A stretch of 21,833 nucleotides of DNA from contig JBGOUV010000062.1 in the NCBI GenBank assembly GCA_041477815.1, positions 1 to 21,833 of the forward strand, read 5' to 3'. Shown here in pieces: positions 15,515-21,833 of this stretch; position 1 is the first letter of the stretch; each line of letters opens with the position of its first letter. The position numbers and the translations under genes are program-made. The notes under the pieces were generated by a model that saw only the letters and a list, made by a program, of their open reading frames with translations, ran no database searches and was not told where the DNA came from. Origin of the DNA: JBGOUV01 sp041477815 (GTDB lineage: Bacteria; Acidobacteriota; Terriglobia; Bryobacterales; JACQDG01).

Positions 15515-16252
15515 TCAGGCCTCTTTGTGAACCACAAAGCGGTAGGGGCAGGCGGGGGTCAGGAGGGCAGGCACCTTGAATCCATACTGCAGAACCCAGA
15601 CGCCCTTGGGGATGCGCGCGGTCTCTACGGGTGAGCCGGTGGCCTCCGCCAGCAGACCGGCCACTAGCGAAGGCGGATACTGGATAGTGGCGGGGTGATC
15701 CAGAAGCCGCCCGATGATGGGCGCGGCGACGGGAAAGACCAGCCGCTCAAACTGGTAGAACCACCGGGGCACGCAGGATTCAACGATGATCAGCCGGCCC
15801 CCGGGGCGGAGCACGCGCCAAGCCTCGGAGAACGCGCGCCGCGCATTCCGGAGGGACTCGCGGACCGTTCCGGCGACGAGGTGGTGGATCAGCATGACCA
15901 TCAGGACGCCGTCGTAGGCGGCGCTGGGAGAGGGGATCTCCAGAGCGCTTCCGGTCCGGAAGGTCACGTTGCCGGGAACGACGCCGCCCTCCTGGAAATC
16001 TTCCAGGAACAGGTCGAGAGCCTCAATGCGCCCGACGAGACTTGTTTCGTAATCAAACACGCCACCGTTGCCGATGTCGAGCAGGCAGCCGATCCCCCGG
16101 ATGGCTTCATCGGTGCTGCGCCGGATCGCCTGATAAGTATCCAGCTCCTGGATGTAGCGGGCATAGCCGGTATGATGATTGCGGAAGTAGGAGACATTAC
16201 CGTCAACACTGCCGTCGGTTTGGGCCGACTGAGAGGGAGGATGCGCAGGCAT
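15515..16252 (-). CDS. Class I SAM-dependent methyltransferase
   Basis: 245 residues. Motif I is an atypical GNGG version (CLLDIGNGGVFDYETSLVGR, about 56-75), followed by EALDLFLEDF, FRTGSALEIPSPSAAYDGVL, MVMLIHHLVAGTVRESLRNA and EAWRVLRPGGRLIIVESCVP. After the Rossmann part, a hydrophobic stretch (FYQFERLVFPVAAPIIGRLL) suggests membrane contact. The gene heads a two-gene minus-strand unit with the 951-residue membrane protein and diverges from the plus-strand glycan operon. A TTGAAA-18-TAGAAT promoter ends about 20 bp before its ATG, so the leader would be short. Methylation of a sugar in the same glycan is inferred, not shown. Confidence 0.9.
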   Translation of the reverse strand: MPAHPPSQSAQTDGSVDGNVSYFRNHHTGYARYIQELDTYQAIRRSTDEAIRGIGCLLDIGNGGVFDYETSLVGRIEALDLFLEDFQEGGVVPGNVTFRTGSALEIPSPSAAYDGVLMVMLIHHLVAGTVRESLRNARRAFSEAWRVLRPGGRLIIVESCVPRWFYQFERLVFPVAAPIIGRLLDHPATIQYPPSLVAGLLAEATGSPVETARIPKGVWVLQYGFKVPALLTPACPYRFVVHKEA

Positions 16253-16270
16253 GCTGAAGGACGAAAGTCC

Positions 16271-16300
16271 ATTCTACACAGGCGCCGACCGGTTTTTCAA
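16271..16300 (-). promoter_or_regulatory. Promoter for the minus-strand methyltransferase and membrane-protein unit
   Basis: On the minus strand, TTGAAA (16300-16295) and TAGAAT (16276-16271) are spaced by 18 bp; each box differs from the sigma-70-type consensus at one position. Expected transcription start is near 16264, leaving about a dozen bases before ATG 16252. The promoter lies between the gene and the second MITE-like element. Confidence 0.6.
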
Positions 16301-16326
16301 GAACAATCGAAGCCCCGTTCTGGTGC

Positions 16327-16441
16327 TATCAGCCCGTGGCAAAAGTAGCAGGAGCGCAAATTTGCGCTCGATAAATTGCCTAGAATCAACTAACTACCGA
16401 TGCCAGGGCGGTGACGGATCGGGTTTTGCCACAGGCTGCTA
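16327..16441. mobile_element. Palindromic MITE-like element, copy 2, TA-bounded
   Basis: 115 bp. Its left end TATCAGCCCGTGGCAAAAGT differs from the left end of copy 1 (6369) at 2 of 20 positions. The right end, reverse-complemented, is TAGCAGCCTGTGGCAAAACC, matching the left end at 16 of 20. Both ends finish in TA. The interior keeps AGAATCAAC (16382-16390), and its inner hairpin is a perfect 18-bp palindrome, GAGCGCAAATTTGCGCTC (16352-16369). The element lies in the divergent intergenic region and ends 21 bp before the start codon of the methyltransferase at 16463. No coding capacity. Confidence 0.7.
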
Positions 16442-16462
16442 TACTCCAGGGCGAGGCACAGA

Positions 16463-17326
16463 TTGGACAGCGGGCTATTTGCGGCGTTTCATCGGTACGA
16501 CGACACCTACTGGCGAAGCGCGGGACTGCGGGACATGCTGCTGGCTTTTTTCCGCCTCCACCGGGCTCCCCGCTCGTCCTGGAGAGTGCTGGAAATCGGC
16601 TCCGGAGTGGGGGCAACTATTCGGAAATTCTCTGAACAATTCGAGACCCACGGACTGGATTTGAGCGAAATCGCCCTCCAATATGCGAGGACCCGCGTGT
16701 CGAAGAACCTCGTGCGGGGATCGGGGCTTCTGCTGCCGTACCGCAGCGGGAGCTTCGACCTGGTCATGTCGACCGATGTGCTGGAGCATATCGACACGCC
16801 CGAGATGGTCTGCCGCGAGGTGTACCGGGTACTGCGTCCCGGAGGGCTGTGGATGACGGTCGTTCCCGCCTACCAGTTCCTGTGGAGCGAACGCGATGTG
16901 CGGCTGGGCCATTGGAGGCGCTACCGGCGTCCGGACTTGCGCGACTTGCACGCCAACAGCGGGTTTGAGGTCGTCGAGTCGACTTACATAAACCTCTTCT
17001 ACCTGCCGCTGTTTGCGGGTGCGGTGGTGGTCGGACGGCTCATAAACCGCGGCCATGCCAACCTGAAGTTCGATTTTCTGCGGGTGCCGCAGATTTTGAA
17101 CAGGTTTCTCAAAGGGTTGCTGGATGTGGAGACGAAGCTGCTGCAGAGGATCAACTTCGGGGTGGGTGCGGCGGTGTTGTGCATCGGCAGGCGTCCGACG
17201 GAGGGGTATGCCGTCAGCGCCGCTGCCGGGCACGCAGCGGTGGCTTGCCCGGAAGTGGCGTCGCACGGCGCCAGAGATGTTCCGGGCGGCGAAGCGGGGC
17301 GCTGGCGGCGGGCGCGGCAACTGTAG
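16463..17326 (+). CDS. Class I SAM-dependent methyltransferase (methyltransferase 11 type)
   Basis: 287 residues from TTG 16463, preceded by AGGGCGAGG (16448-16456) at 6-bp spacing. Motif I is RVLEIGSGVGATIRKFSEQF (about 41-60), with HGLDLSEIALQYAR as strand 2. The later motifs are LLPYRSGSFDLVMSTDVLEH and YRVLRPGGLWMTVVPAYQFL. The segment ERDVRLGHWRRYRRPDLRDL followed by NLFYLPLFAGAVVVGRL is common in methyltransferases of polysaccharide and prenyl-sugar loci. The last ~45 residues are low in complexity and may be non-conserved. It heads the five-gene plus-strand cluster. Its leader lies directly against the right end of the MITE-like element, so expression may depend on sequence brought by or lying inside that element. 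The substrate is unknown. Confidence 0.88.
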   Translation: MDSGLFAAFHRYDDTYWRSAGLRDMLLAFFRLHRAPRSSWRVLEIGSGVGATIRKFSEQFETHGLDLSEIALQYARTRVSKNLVRGSGLLLPYRSGSFDLVMSTDVLEHIDTPEMVCREVYRVLRPGGLWMTVVPAYQFLWSERDVRLGHWRRYRRPDLRDLHANSGFEVVESTYINLFYLPLFAGAVVVGRLINRGHANLKFDFLRVPQILNRFLKGLLDVETKLLQRINFGVGAAVLCIGRRPTEGYAVSAAAGHAAVACPEVASHGARDVPGGEAGRWRRARQL

Positions 17327-17374
17327 CCGGGCCATCGCCCGCCCCGGAGTCCCAGAATGTTGTATGATCGGGCC

Positions 17375-18052
17375 ATGCAGATCTTCTTGGACACTGCCTC
17401 GATCCCCGAGATAAAGCGGTGGAAGAAGCAGCATGTCATCGACGGGGTTACTACCAATCCATCGATCCTATATAAGGCCGGATTCCACGACTTGAAGAAC
17501 GCCGCCCAGGAGCTGGCGGCGGTGATTTCCGATATGCCGCTGAGCGTGGAGGTGACCACCGACGATCCGGGGGAGATGGTGGAGCAAGGGCGGGAGTGCG
17601 CGGGATGGGCGCGGAACATCGTGGTGAAGATTCCCGTGCTGAACAGCGCGGGGGAGCCGTGCTTCGAGGCGATACATACGCTGCGGAGCGAGGGGATCGC
17701 GGTGAATGCGACGGCGATCCTGTCCTTCGGGCAGGCCATCCTGGCGGCGAAGGCGGGGGCTTCGTACGTGAGCATCTTTGCCGGACGGATCGCCGACGAG
17801 GGGAACGACCCGGAGCCGGTAATCGCGGCGGTGCGGCGGTGGCTGGACCTGTGGAAGAGCGAGGCCCGGATCATCGTGGGATCGGTGCGGGGAGCGTTCG
17901 ACGTGCAGCGGGCGGCAATGACGGGAGCGCACGTGGTGACCGTGCCGCCGGCGCTGCTGGCCAAGTTTGCCTATCACCATTACAGTAGGGCCACGGCGGC
18001 GGAGTTCTTGGAGAACGCCCGCCGGTCCGCAGAACTGGAGGCGGTGCGGTAA
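17375..18052 (+). CDS. Transaldolase / fructose-6-phosphate aldolase-like protein (small TalC/FSA type)
   Basis: 225 residues from ATG 17375 (MQIFLDTASIPEIKRW); an ATG 18 bp upstream is possible but adds residues not seen in the family. Key residues follow the E. coli FSA numbering: D6, T26-T27-N28 (GVTTNPSI), and the Schiff-base lysine K85 in NIVVKIPVLN. Later family blocks are IAVNATAILSFGQAILAAKA and GASYVSIFAGRIADEG. It therefore should form a TIM barrel that cleaves or joins ketose phosphates. Placed between a methyltransferase and a GT2 gene 2 bp away, it may supply a ketose- or aldose-phosphate precursor for the glycan. That role is inferred from context. True transaldolase and FSA activity cannot be separated here. 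Confidence 0.92.
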   Translation: MQIFLDTASIPEIKRWKKQHVIDGVTTNPSILYKAGFHDLKNAAQELAAVISDMPLSVEVTTDDPGEMVEQGRECAGWARNIVVKIPVLNSAGEPCFEAIHTLRSEGIAVNATAILSFGQAILAAKAGASYVSIFAGRIADEGNDPEPVIAAVRRWLDLWKSEARIIVGSVRGAFDVQRAAMTGAHVVTVPPALLAKFAYHHYSRATAAEFLENARRSAELEAVR

Positions 18053-18054
18053 GA

Positions 18055-19266
18055 GTGGACGAGCTTCCACTGGTTTCCATCGTCACGCCCTCGCTGAACC
18101 AGAAAGAATTCCTGCCGGCGGCGATCGAGAGCGTGCTGCGCCAGCGGTATCCCCGCCTCGAGTACGTGGTAGTGGACGGGGGATCGACGGACGGGTCGGT
18201 CGAAGTCCTGCGGTCGTACGAGGGGCGGCTGCGGTGGATCTCGGAGTCCGACACCGGGCAGGCCAACGCCATCAACAAAGGGTTCCGGATGTGCTCGGGC
18301 GAGATCGTGGCCTGGATCAACGCCGACGATATACTGTTGAAGGGGGCGGTGGAAAAGGCAGTGGCGGCGTTCCGGCAGGAGCCGGACCTGGGGATGGTGT
18401 ATGGGGAGGGGTACCTGATCGACGAGCAGGGGGCGATCCAGAGGAGATTCCCGTACACCGCGCCCCCCAACCTGTGGCGGCTCGTGTACTACGGAGACAC
18501 GATCCTGCAACAGACCGTGTTCATGCGGCGGTCGGCGGTGGAGGCGGTCGGGTACCTGGATGAGACGCTGCATTGGGGACTGGACTGGGACCTGTTCATC
18601 CGGCTGGGGAAGCGGTATCGGATGCGATACCTGCCGGAGTATCTGGGGTGCCTGCGGGAGTACAGTGCTACCAAGACTGCTAGGGGAGGCTACCGGCGGC
18701 TCCGGGAGTTGGGACGGGTAATCCGGCGCCACACGGGGCGGCTTCTTACACCCAGCTCCGTGGCCTACGCCAGCTACTACGGGCAAACGCAGTTGCCCGG
18801 CGATCTGCGGGCGTGGCTGCCCGGCTGGTTGGCGGAACCGGCGGCGCGGGGGGCCCGGCGGCTGCAGACGAAGCTGGGGGGCCGGCTGGAGGTATACATG
18901 GAGGATAGCCAGGGGTGGTACCCGGACGGGGGGACGGCGCCGGTGGCGCACTTTCTGCTGCCGAATCTGCGGCGGCCGGCGCAACTGGTGATTGAGGGAC
19001 GGTTGCCGCAGTATTCGCGGGAGCCGGTGCGGCAAAGCATGACCGTGGTGCTGAACGGGAGGACGCTGCTGAAGCGGGATCTGGCGCCGGGGCCTTTCCA
19101 GGTGGCGGAGCCCGCGCCGGAGTGGATCGGCGGGGCCGAAGCGTTGCGCGTCGACCTGGTGGCCGACGAATGTATCTCCGAGAGATTCTACGTGGCGACG
19201 GGGCGGGTGCGGCGGATCAGCTATTTTGTGGACCGGGTGGACCTAGCGCCGCTGGAGAGGGAATGA
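18055..19266 (+). CDS. GT2 family glycosyltransferase with C-terminal beta-rich module
   Basis: 403 residues from GTG 18055, 2 bp after the aldolase-like gene. Residues 1-220 are a GT-A fold: PLVSIVTPSLNQKEFLPAAI, VVVDGGSTDGSVEVL, DTGQANAINKGF, and the metal-binding INADD (89-93, DXD equivalent). The acceptor-side HWGLDWDLFIRLGKRYR is the usual catalytic-acid region. After a linker, residues ~308-393 form a second module (LVIEGRLPQYSREPV, VVLNGRTLLKRDLAPGPFQV, LRVDLVADECISERF) similar to the end of the 951-residue membrane protein. The gene ends in an ATGA overlap with the next. It probably adds one sugar to a cytoplasmic lipid-linked or protein acceptor; donor and acceptor are unknown. Confidence 0.93.
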   Translation: MDELPLVSIVTPSLNQKEFLPAAIESVLRQRYPRLEYVVVDGGSTDGSVEVLRSYEGRLRWISESDTGQANAINKGFRMCSGEIVAWINADDILLKGAVEKAVAAFRQEPDLGMVYGEGYLIDEQGAIQRRFPYTAPPNLWRLVYYGDTILQQTVFMRRSAVEAVGYLDETLHWGLDWDLFIRLGKRYRMRYLPEYLGCLREYSATKTARGGYRRLRELGRVIRRHTGRLLTPSSVAYASYYGQTQLPGDLRAWLPGWLAEPAARGARRLQTKLGGRLEVYMEDSQGWYPDGGTAPVAHFLLPNLRRPAQLVIEGRLPQYSREPVRQSMTVVLNGRTLLKRDLAPGPFQVAEPAPEWIGGAEALRVDLVADECISERFYVATGRVRRISYFVDRVDLAPLERE

Positions 19267-20387
19267 CGGCGCGGCGGCTGGTGCAGATCTCGACCGGGCT
19301 GGGCGCGGGCAACATCGGAGATGAGCTGATGGCCCGGGCCTTTTGGGACGAACTTCCGGAGAGGATCGAACTGGATGTGGAGATGTTCCCGGAATACGTC
19401 GAGCAGCGGGAGCCGTATCCGGAGAAGCATCGCTACTTCCTGACCGACTGGGAAGGGGCGACCACGGTGCCGGAGGGGATCGACGGGTTGCTGGTGGGGG
19501 GGACGCCGGTGGCCGACTGGCAGGGGCTGCACTTTCCCCTGGAGTTCCTCGCGCGACGCCTGGAGCGGTTTCACCGGGCGGGACTGGCCGTGGACGCAGT
19601 GGGGGTGGGGGTGGACCGGCTGGAGAAGCCGGAGGCGCGGGAGCTGTTCGCCCGGTACTTCTTGCCAATAGGTTCCTGGACGGTGCGGACGGCGCGCTGC
19701 CGGGAGGCGCTGTTGGAGCTGGGGGTGCCGGAGGAGCGGGTGCTGGTGGGAGCGGACTGGGCCTGGCGGTATCGGTCGCGGCGGGATCTGCGGGGGTGGG
19801 GGGTGGAGCGGTGGAGGGAGCTGGGGGTGGAGGCGGGGCGGCCGCTGGTGGTGGTAAACGTGGTCAACGAGATGTGGGCCGGTCGCCAGGAGCTGCGGTC
19901 GGAGCTGGCGGCGGCGCTCGATGAGCTGGAGGCCGGCGACGGCATGCAGGTGGCGTTCTTCTGCAACGAAATGCGGGACGGAGAGTACTTCGACCGGGAG
20001 GCGTCCGAGCAGGTGCGGGCGCGGATGCGGCGTCCGGCGGCGATCGTGCCCAACCGGTACTGGGGCCCGGAGGAGGCGCTGGGACTGGTGGCGCACGCCA
20101 CGGTGACGGTATCGCTGCGGTATCATTTCACTGTGGAATCGGTGCTGGCGGGGACGGTTCCGGTGAACATTGTGCGGGGACAGAAGATGGCCGGACTGGT
20201 GGAGGAAATGGGGCTGGCGCCGGCGGGAACCGTGGAGGGGGTGGAGGCTGCGGAGGTGGTGGCGGCAGTGAGGGCCGCGGTGGGGCAGCGCGAGGGGCTG
20301 CTGGGACGGTTGCAGGAGTTGAGGCGGAACTGGGAGGCTCGGGCCGGGAATAACCTGGTGCTGTGGCGGGGGCGGGAGGGGGCATGA
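19263..20387 (+). CDS. Polysaccharide pyruvyltransferase family protein (CsaB/WcaK-like)
   Basis: 374 residues from ATG 19263, overlapping the GT2 stop (ATGA). The N-terminal GLGAGNIGDELMARAF (12-27) is the family's phosphoenolpyruvate-side loop. IDGLLVGGTPVADWQG and a C-terminal half with SLRYHFTVESVLAGTVPVNI (about 284) and RGQKMAGLVEEMGL are the standard conserved blocks. Family members attach pyruvate ketals to polysaccharide sugars, though some act in other surface-sugar steps. The typical GGG-nnn loop reads GGTPV here, so activity is likely but not proven. The coding strand is unusually rich in G runs at 19600-19830. The stop overlaps the next start, as in the preceding pair. Confidence 0.85.
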   Translation: MTARRLVQISTGLGAGNIGDELMARAFWDELPERIELDVEMFPEYVEQREPYPEKHRYFLTDWEGATTVPEGIDGLLVGGTPVADWQGLHFPLEFLARRLERFHRAGLAVDAVGVGVDRLEKPEARELFARYFLPIGSWTVRTARCREALLELGVPEERVLVGADWAWRYRSRRDLRGWGVERWRELGVEAGRPLVVVNVVNEMWAGRQELRSELAAALDELEAGDGMQVAFFCNEMRDGEYFDREASEQVRARMRRPAAIVPNRYWGPEEALGLVAHATVTVSLRYHFTVESVLAGTVPVNIVRGQKMAGLVEEMGLAPAGTVEGVEAAEVVAAVRAAVGQREGLLGRLQELRRNWEARAGNNLVLWRGREGA

Positions 20388-21649
20388 CGCCGTCGCGGGT
20401 CCTGATCCTGCAAATGGGAGGTTTGGGGGACCTGGTGTTGACGGGGGATCTGGTGTGGTCGCTGCGGAACGCTTGGCCGGAGGCGCGGGTGATGGTGGCG
20501 GGCCGGGCGCCTCTGGTGAGGGCGGTGCAGGAGTTGTCTCCTGGCGGCGCCCATGACGCGCTGGAATTGGACTTTAACCCGTATCCCTGGGCGGTGGCGT
20601 CGCCGGAGATGGTGGAGGGGTTGCGCCGGGCCCTGGCCGAACTGGGCGCGCTGCGGCCGGACTGCCTGGTGGAGGCGTCGCTGGGGCCGACCTGGTTCAG
20701 TTGGGTGGCGGCGGCGGCGCTCGGGGTGAAGGCCGTGGCTTGCACGCAGGTGAGCGCGCCGGCGGGTTTGCTGCCGCTGGCCTTGAAGAGGATGGGGCTC
20801 CAGGGGCAGGACTTCGAGGGTCCTCCGTCGACGGACCGGACCCACGAAAGACAACGCCAGCAGGCCTTGGCGCGGTATCTGGGAGCGGAGGCGCCGGAAC
20901 CGCCCGTGTGGACGCTGTCTCCCCAGGCGGAGGCGCTGGCCGAGGAGAAGCGCCGGGAACTGGGCATTGTTAAGGGGCAGTATTTGGCCTGCTTTCCGGT
21001 GGGGACGGCGAATGTAGGGATCAAGCGGTGGCCGGCGGAGCGTTACGCAGCGGCGCTGCGGGCGTTTCGGGAGGAGTTCGGGCTGCCGGTGCTGCTGGCG
21101 GGCAGTGAGGCCGAGGGAGAGGAATTGCGGAGCCTCGGGGAGAAAGCCGTGTTTGCCGGGCGGGCGGCGGAACTGCCGGTGCTGGCAGGGCTGCTGGCGG
21201 GAGCGCGGGCGTGGTTGGGCAACGATTCCGGTCCTATGCATCTGGCCCAGGCGTACGGGGTTCCGGGCGTGGCGGTGTTCGGCGGCGGGGGTCATTGGCA
21301 GGCCTATGCCCCCTGGCGGCGAGGGACGTTGGGGGTGGTCCACCCTCTGCCGTGCTTCGACTGCGAGTGGGACTGCCTGTTCGGGCGTGCCGTGTGTTTC
21401 GAGTCGGTTCCGGTGGAGACGGTAGGGGACTGCCTGCGGCGGGTGATGGCGGACGGCAACCTGGCGCCGCAATGGGTCGTAGCACAGGTCTATTCATCTG
21501 AGGTACTACGACTGGTGGGGGATGCCGCCCGCACGTTCCGGGAGGCGCAAAAGCACCGGGCGGAGCGGCAGGTGAAGATTCTGGAGCTGAAAGAGATAGC
21601 CGATGAGCGACTGGCTTTACTGGACCAAGCCGCGCGTGGACGCTCGTGA
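20384..21649 (+). CDS. GT9 family glycosyltransferase (heptosyltransferase-like) with C-terminal helical tail
   Basis: 421 residues from ATG 20384, overlapping the previous stop. The N-terminus VLILQMGGLGDLVLTGDLVW (6-25) is the GT9 signature. The donor-binding half contains FPVGTANVGIKRWPAERYAA and the near-invariant WLGNDSGPMHLAQAYGVPGV near 276-295. CFDCEWDCLFGRAVC near 324-338 is the cysteine-rich segment seen in many GT9 proteins of polysaccharide loci. The last ~50 residues (FREAQKHRAERQVKILELKE onward) are charged and helical, possibly coiled coil. GT9 enzymes transfer heptose or related sugars from nucleotide donors to a lipid-linked acceptor. The lipopolysaccharide core or a heptose-bearing surface glycan is inferred. 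It is the last gene of the cluster. Confidence 0.93.
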   Translation: MTPSRVLILQMGGLGDLVLTGDLVWSLRNAWPEARVMVAGRAPLVRAVQELSPGGAHDALELDFNPYPWAVASPEMVEGLRRALAELGALRPDCLVEASLGPTWFSWVAAAALGVKAVACTQVSAPAGLLPLALKRMGLQGQDFEGPPSTDRTHERQRQQALARYLGAEAPEPPVWTLSPQAEALAEEKRRELGIVKGQYLACFPVGTANVGIKRWPAERYAAALRAFREEFGLPVLLAGSEAEGEELRSLGEKAVFAGRAAELPVLAGLLAGARAWLGNDSGPMHLAQAYGVPGVAVFGGGGHWQAYAPWRRGTLGVVHPLPCFDCEWDCLFGRAVCFESVPVETVGDCLRRVMADGNLAPQWVVAQVYSSEVLRLVGDAARTFREAQKHRAERQVKILELKEIADERLALLDQAARGRS

Positions 21650-21700
21650 AATCATGATCTTATTCGTGGTCTATTCCCGTTCATTTGCGGCCATGATTTC
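21648..21700. repeat. Inverted repeat overlapping the stop of the last gene
   Basis: Perfect 9-bp arms GAAATCATG (21648-21656) and CATGATTTC (21692-21700) flank 35 bp. The middle contains TTCGTGGTCTATTCCCGTTC, and TCTCGTGGTGG follows. The style recalls dispersed intergenic repeats built on TTCGTGG/GTTCATTTGCGG. It may be the transcript-end structure of the glycan operon. No T tract follows. Confidence 0.45.
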
Positions 21701-21743
21701 TCGTGGTGGAACGGCCCCCTTGGCGGTCGCGGTTCAGAGTTGG

Positions 21744-21796
21744 CACTTTGGTGTTGACACTTTGGTGTTGACAATTGCATACATTTGTCCGATCAT
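21744..21796 (+). repeat. 14-bp tandem duplication with promoter-like box at the window edge
   Basis: CACTTTGGTGTTGA occurs at 21744-21757 and 21758-21771. Each copy continues into CA, giving TTGACA twice. The second TTGACA (21768-21773) lies 17 bp before GATCAT (21791-21796), a possible promoter for a gene beyond the window. The related word TTTTGACATTTTGG follows at the end. Repeats of this kind also occur at the ends of IS21-type elements. The rest of 21650-21833 contains no gene I can support. Confidence 0.5.
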
Positions 21797-21833
21797 CGAC
21801 TCTGGTAGCAGGGTCCTTTTGACATTTTGGGAC

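Noticed and set aside
16382..16441. Promoter inside the second MITE-like element
   Set aside because: TTGCCT with a box 17 bp downstream gives only GATGCC; too weak to claim.
17363..17368. TATGAT just before the aldolase-like gene as an internal promoter
   Set aside because: No -35 box at suitable spacing, and the ATG would be practically leaderless; operon transcription is the simpler reading.

Overview
The window reads as a piece of a high-GC bacterial chromosome, most likely from the Acidobacteriota (Solibacter/Bryobacter type). The main pointer is the roughly 1,070-residue Oar-like TonB receptor with an N-terminal carboxypeptidase-regulatory-like domain, a family greatly expanded in that phylum. 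Supporting pointers are a cytochrome P460 gene, an IlvD/Edd dehydratase, a TacAT-type toxin-antitoxin pair and a degraded FGE/Avd module. The taxonomic assignment is inference; there is no rRNA gene or phylogeny to test it.

Left arm (1-5560, all minus strand): uvrA, cut by the window edge just before its second ABC signature; an intergenic imperfect inverted repeat; a cytochrome P460 gene translationally coupled to an IlvD/Edd sugar-acid-type dehydratase; and a DUF1778 antitoxin with a GNAT toxin gene that carries a one-base frameshift. A candidate promoter overlapping an operator-like palindrome precedes the antitoxin.

Island (5561-6576): a relic zone. It holds a two-membrane-segment open frame that runs into the broken C-terminal end of a formylglycine-generating-enzyme (C-type-lectin-fold) protein, a short hairpin, and the first ~41 codons of an Avd-like four-helix-bundle gene. 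That gene is interrupted exactly at a 125-bp palindromic element bounded by TA dinucleotides. The order target, hairpin, avd matches a diversity-generating retroelement (DGR), but no reverse transcriptase and no template repeat are present, so I read it as a DGR relic.

Right arm (6577-21649): a TonB-dependent receptor followed after 2 bp by a glycan-related locus. It encodes four small class I SAM methyltransferases, a 951-residue polytopic membrane protein, a fructose-6-phosphate-aldolase-like transaldolase, a GT2 glycosyltransferase, a polysaccharide pyruvyltransferase-family protein and a GT9 heptosyltransferase-like enzyme. The last five plus-strand genes (16463-21649) are spaced like an operon, with two ATGA overlaps. 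Two minus-strand genes (methyltransferase, membrane protein) diverge from it at about 16260. A second copy of the palindromic element ends 21 bp before the first gene of the plus-strand operon. Together the locus looks like a module for building, methylating and possibly pyruvylating or exporting a cell-surface glycan; the product cannot be named from sequence alone.

Right edge (21650-21833): no gene. It contains an inverted repeat, a 14-bp tandem duplication and a promoter-like TTGACA box.
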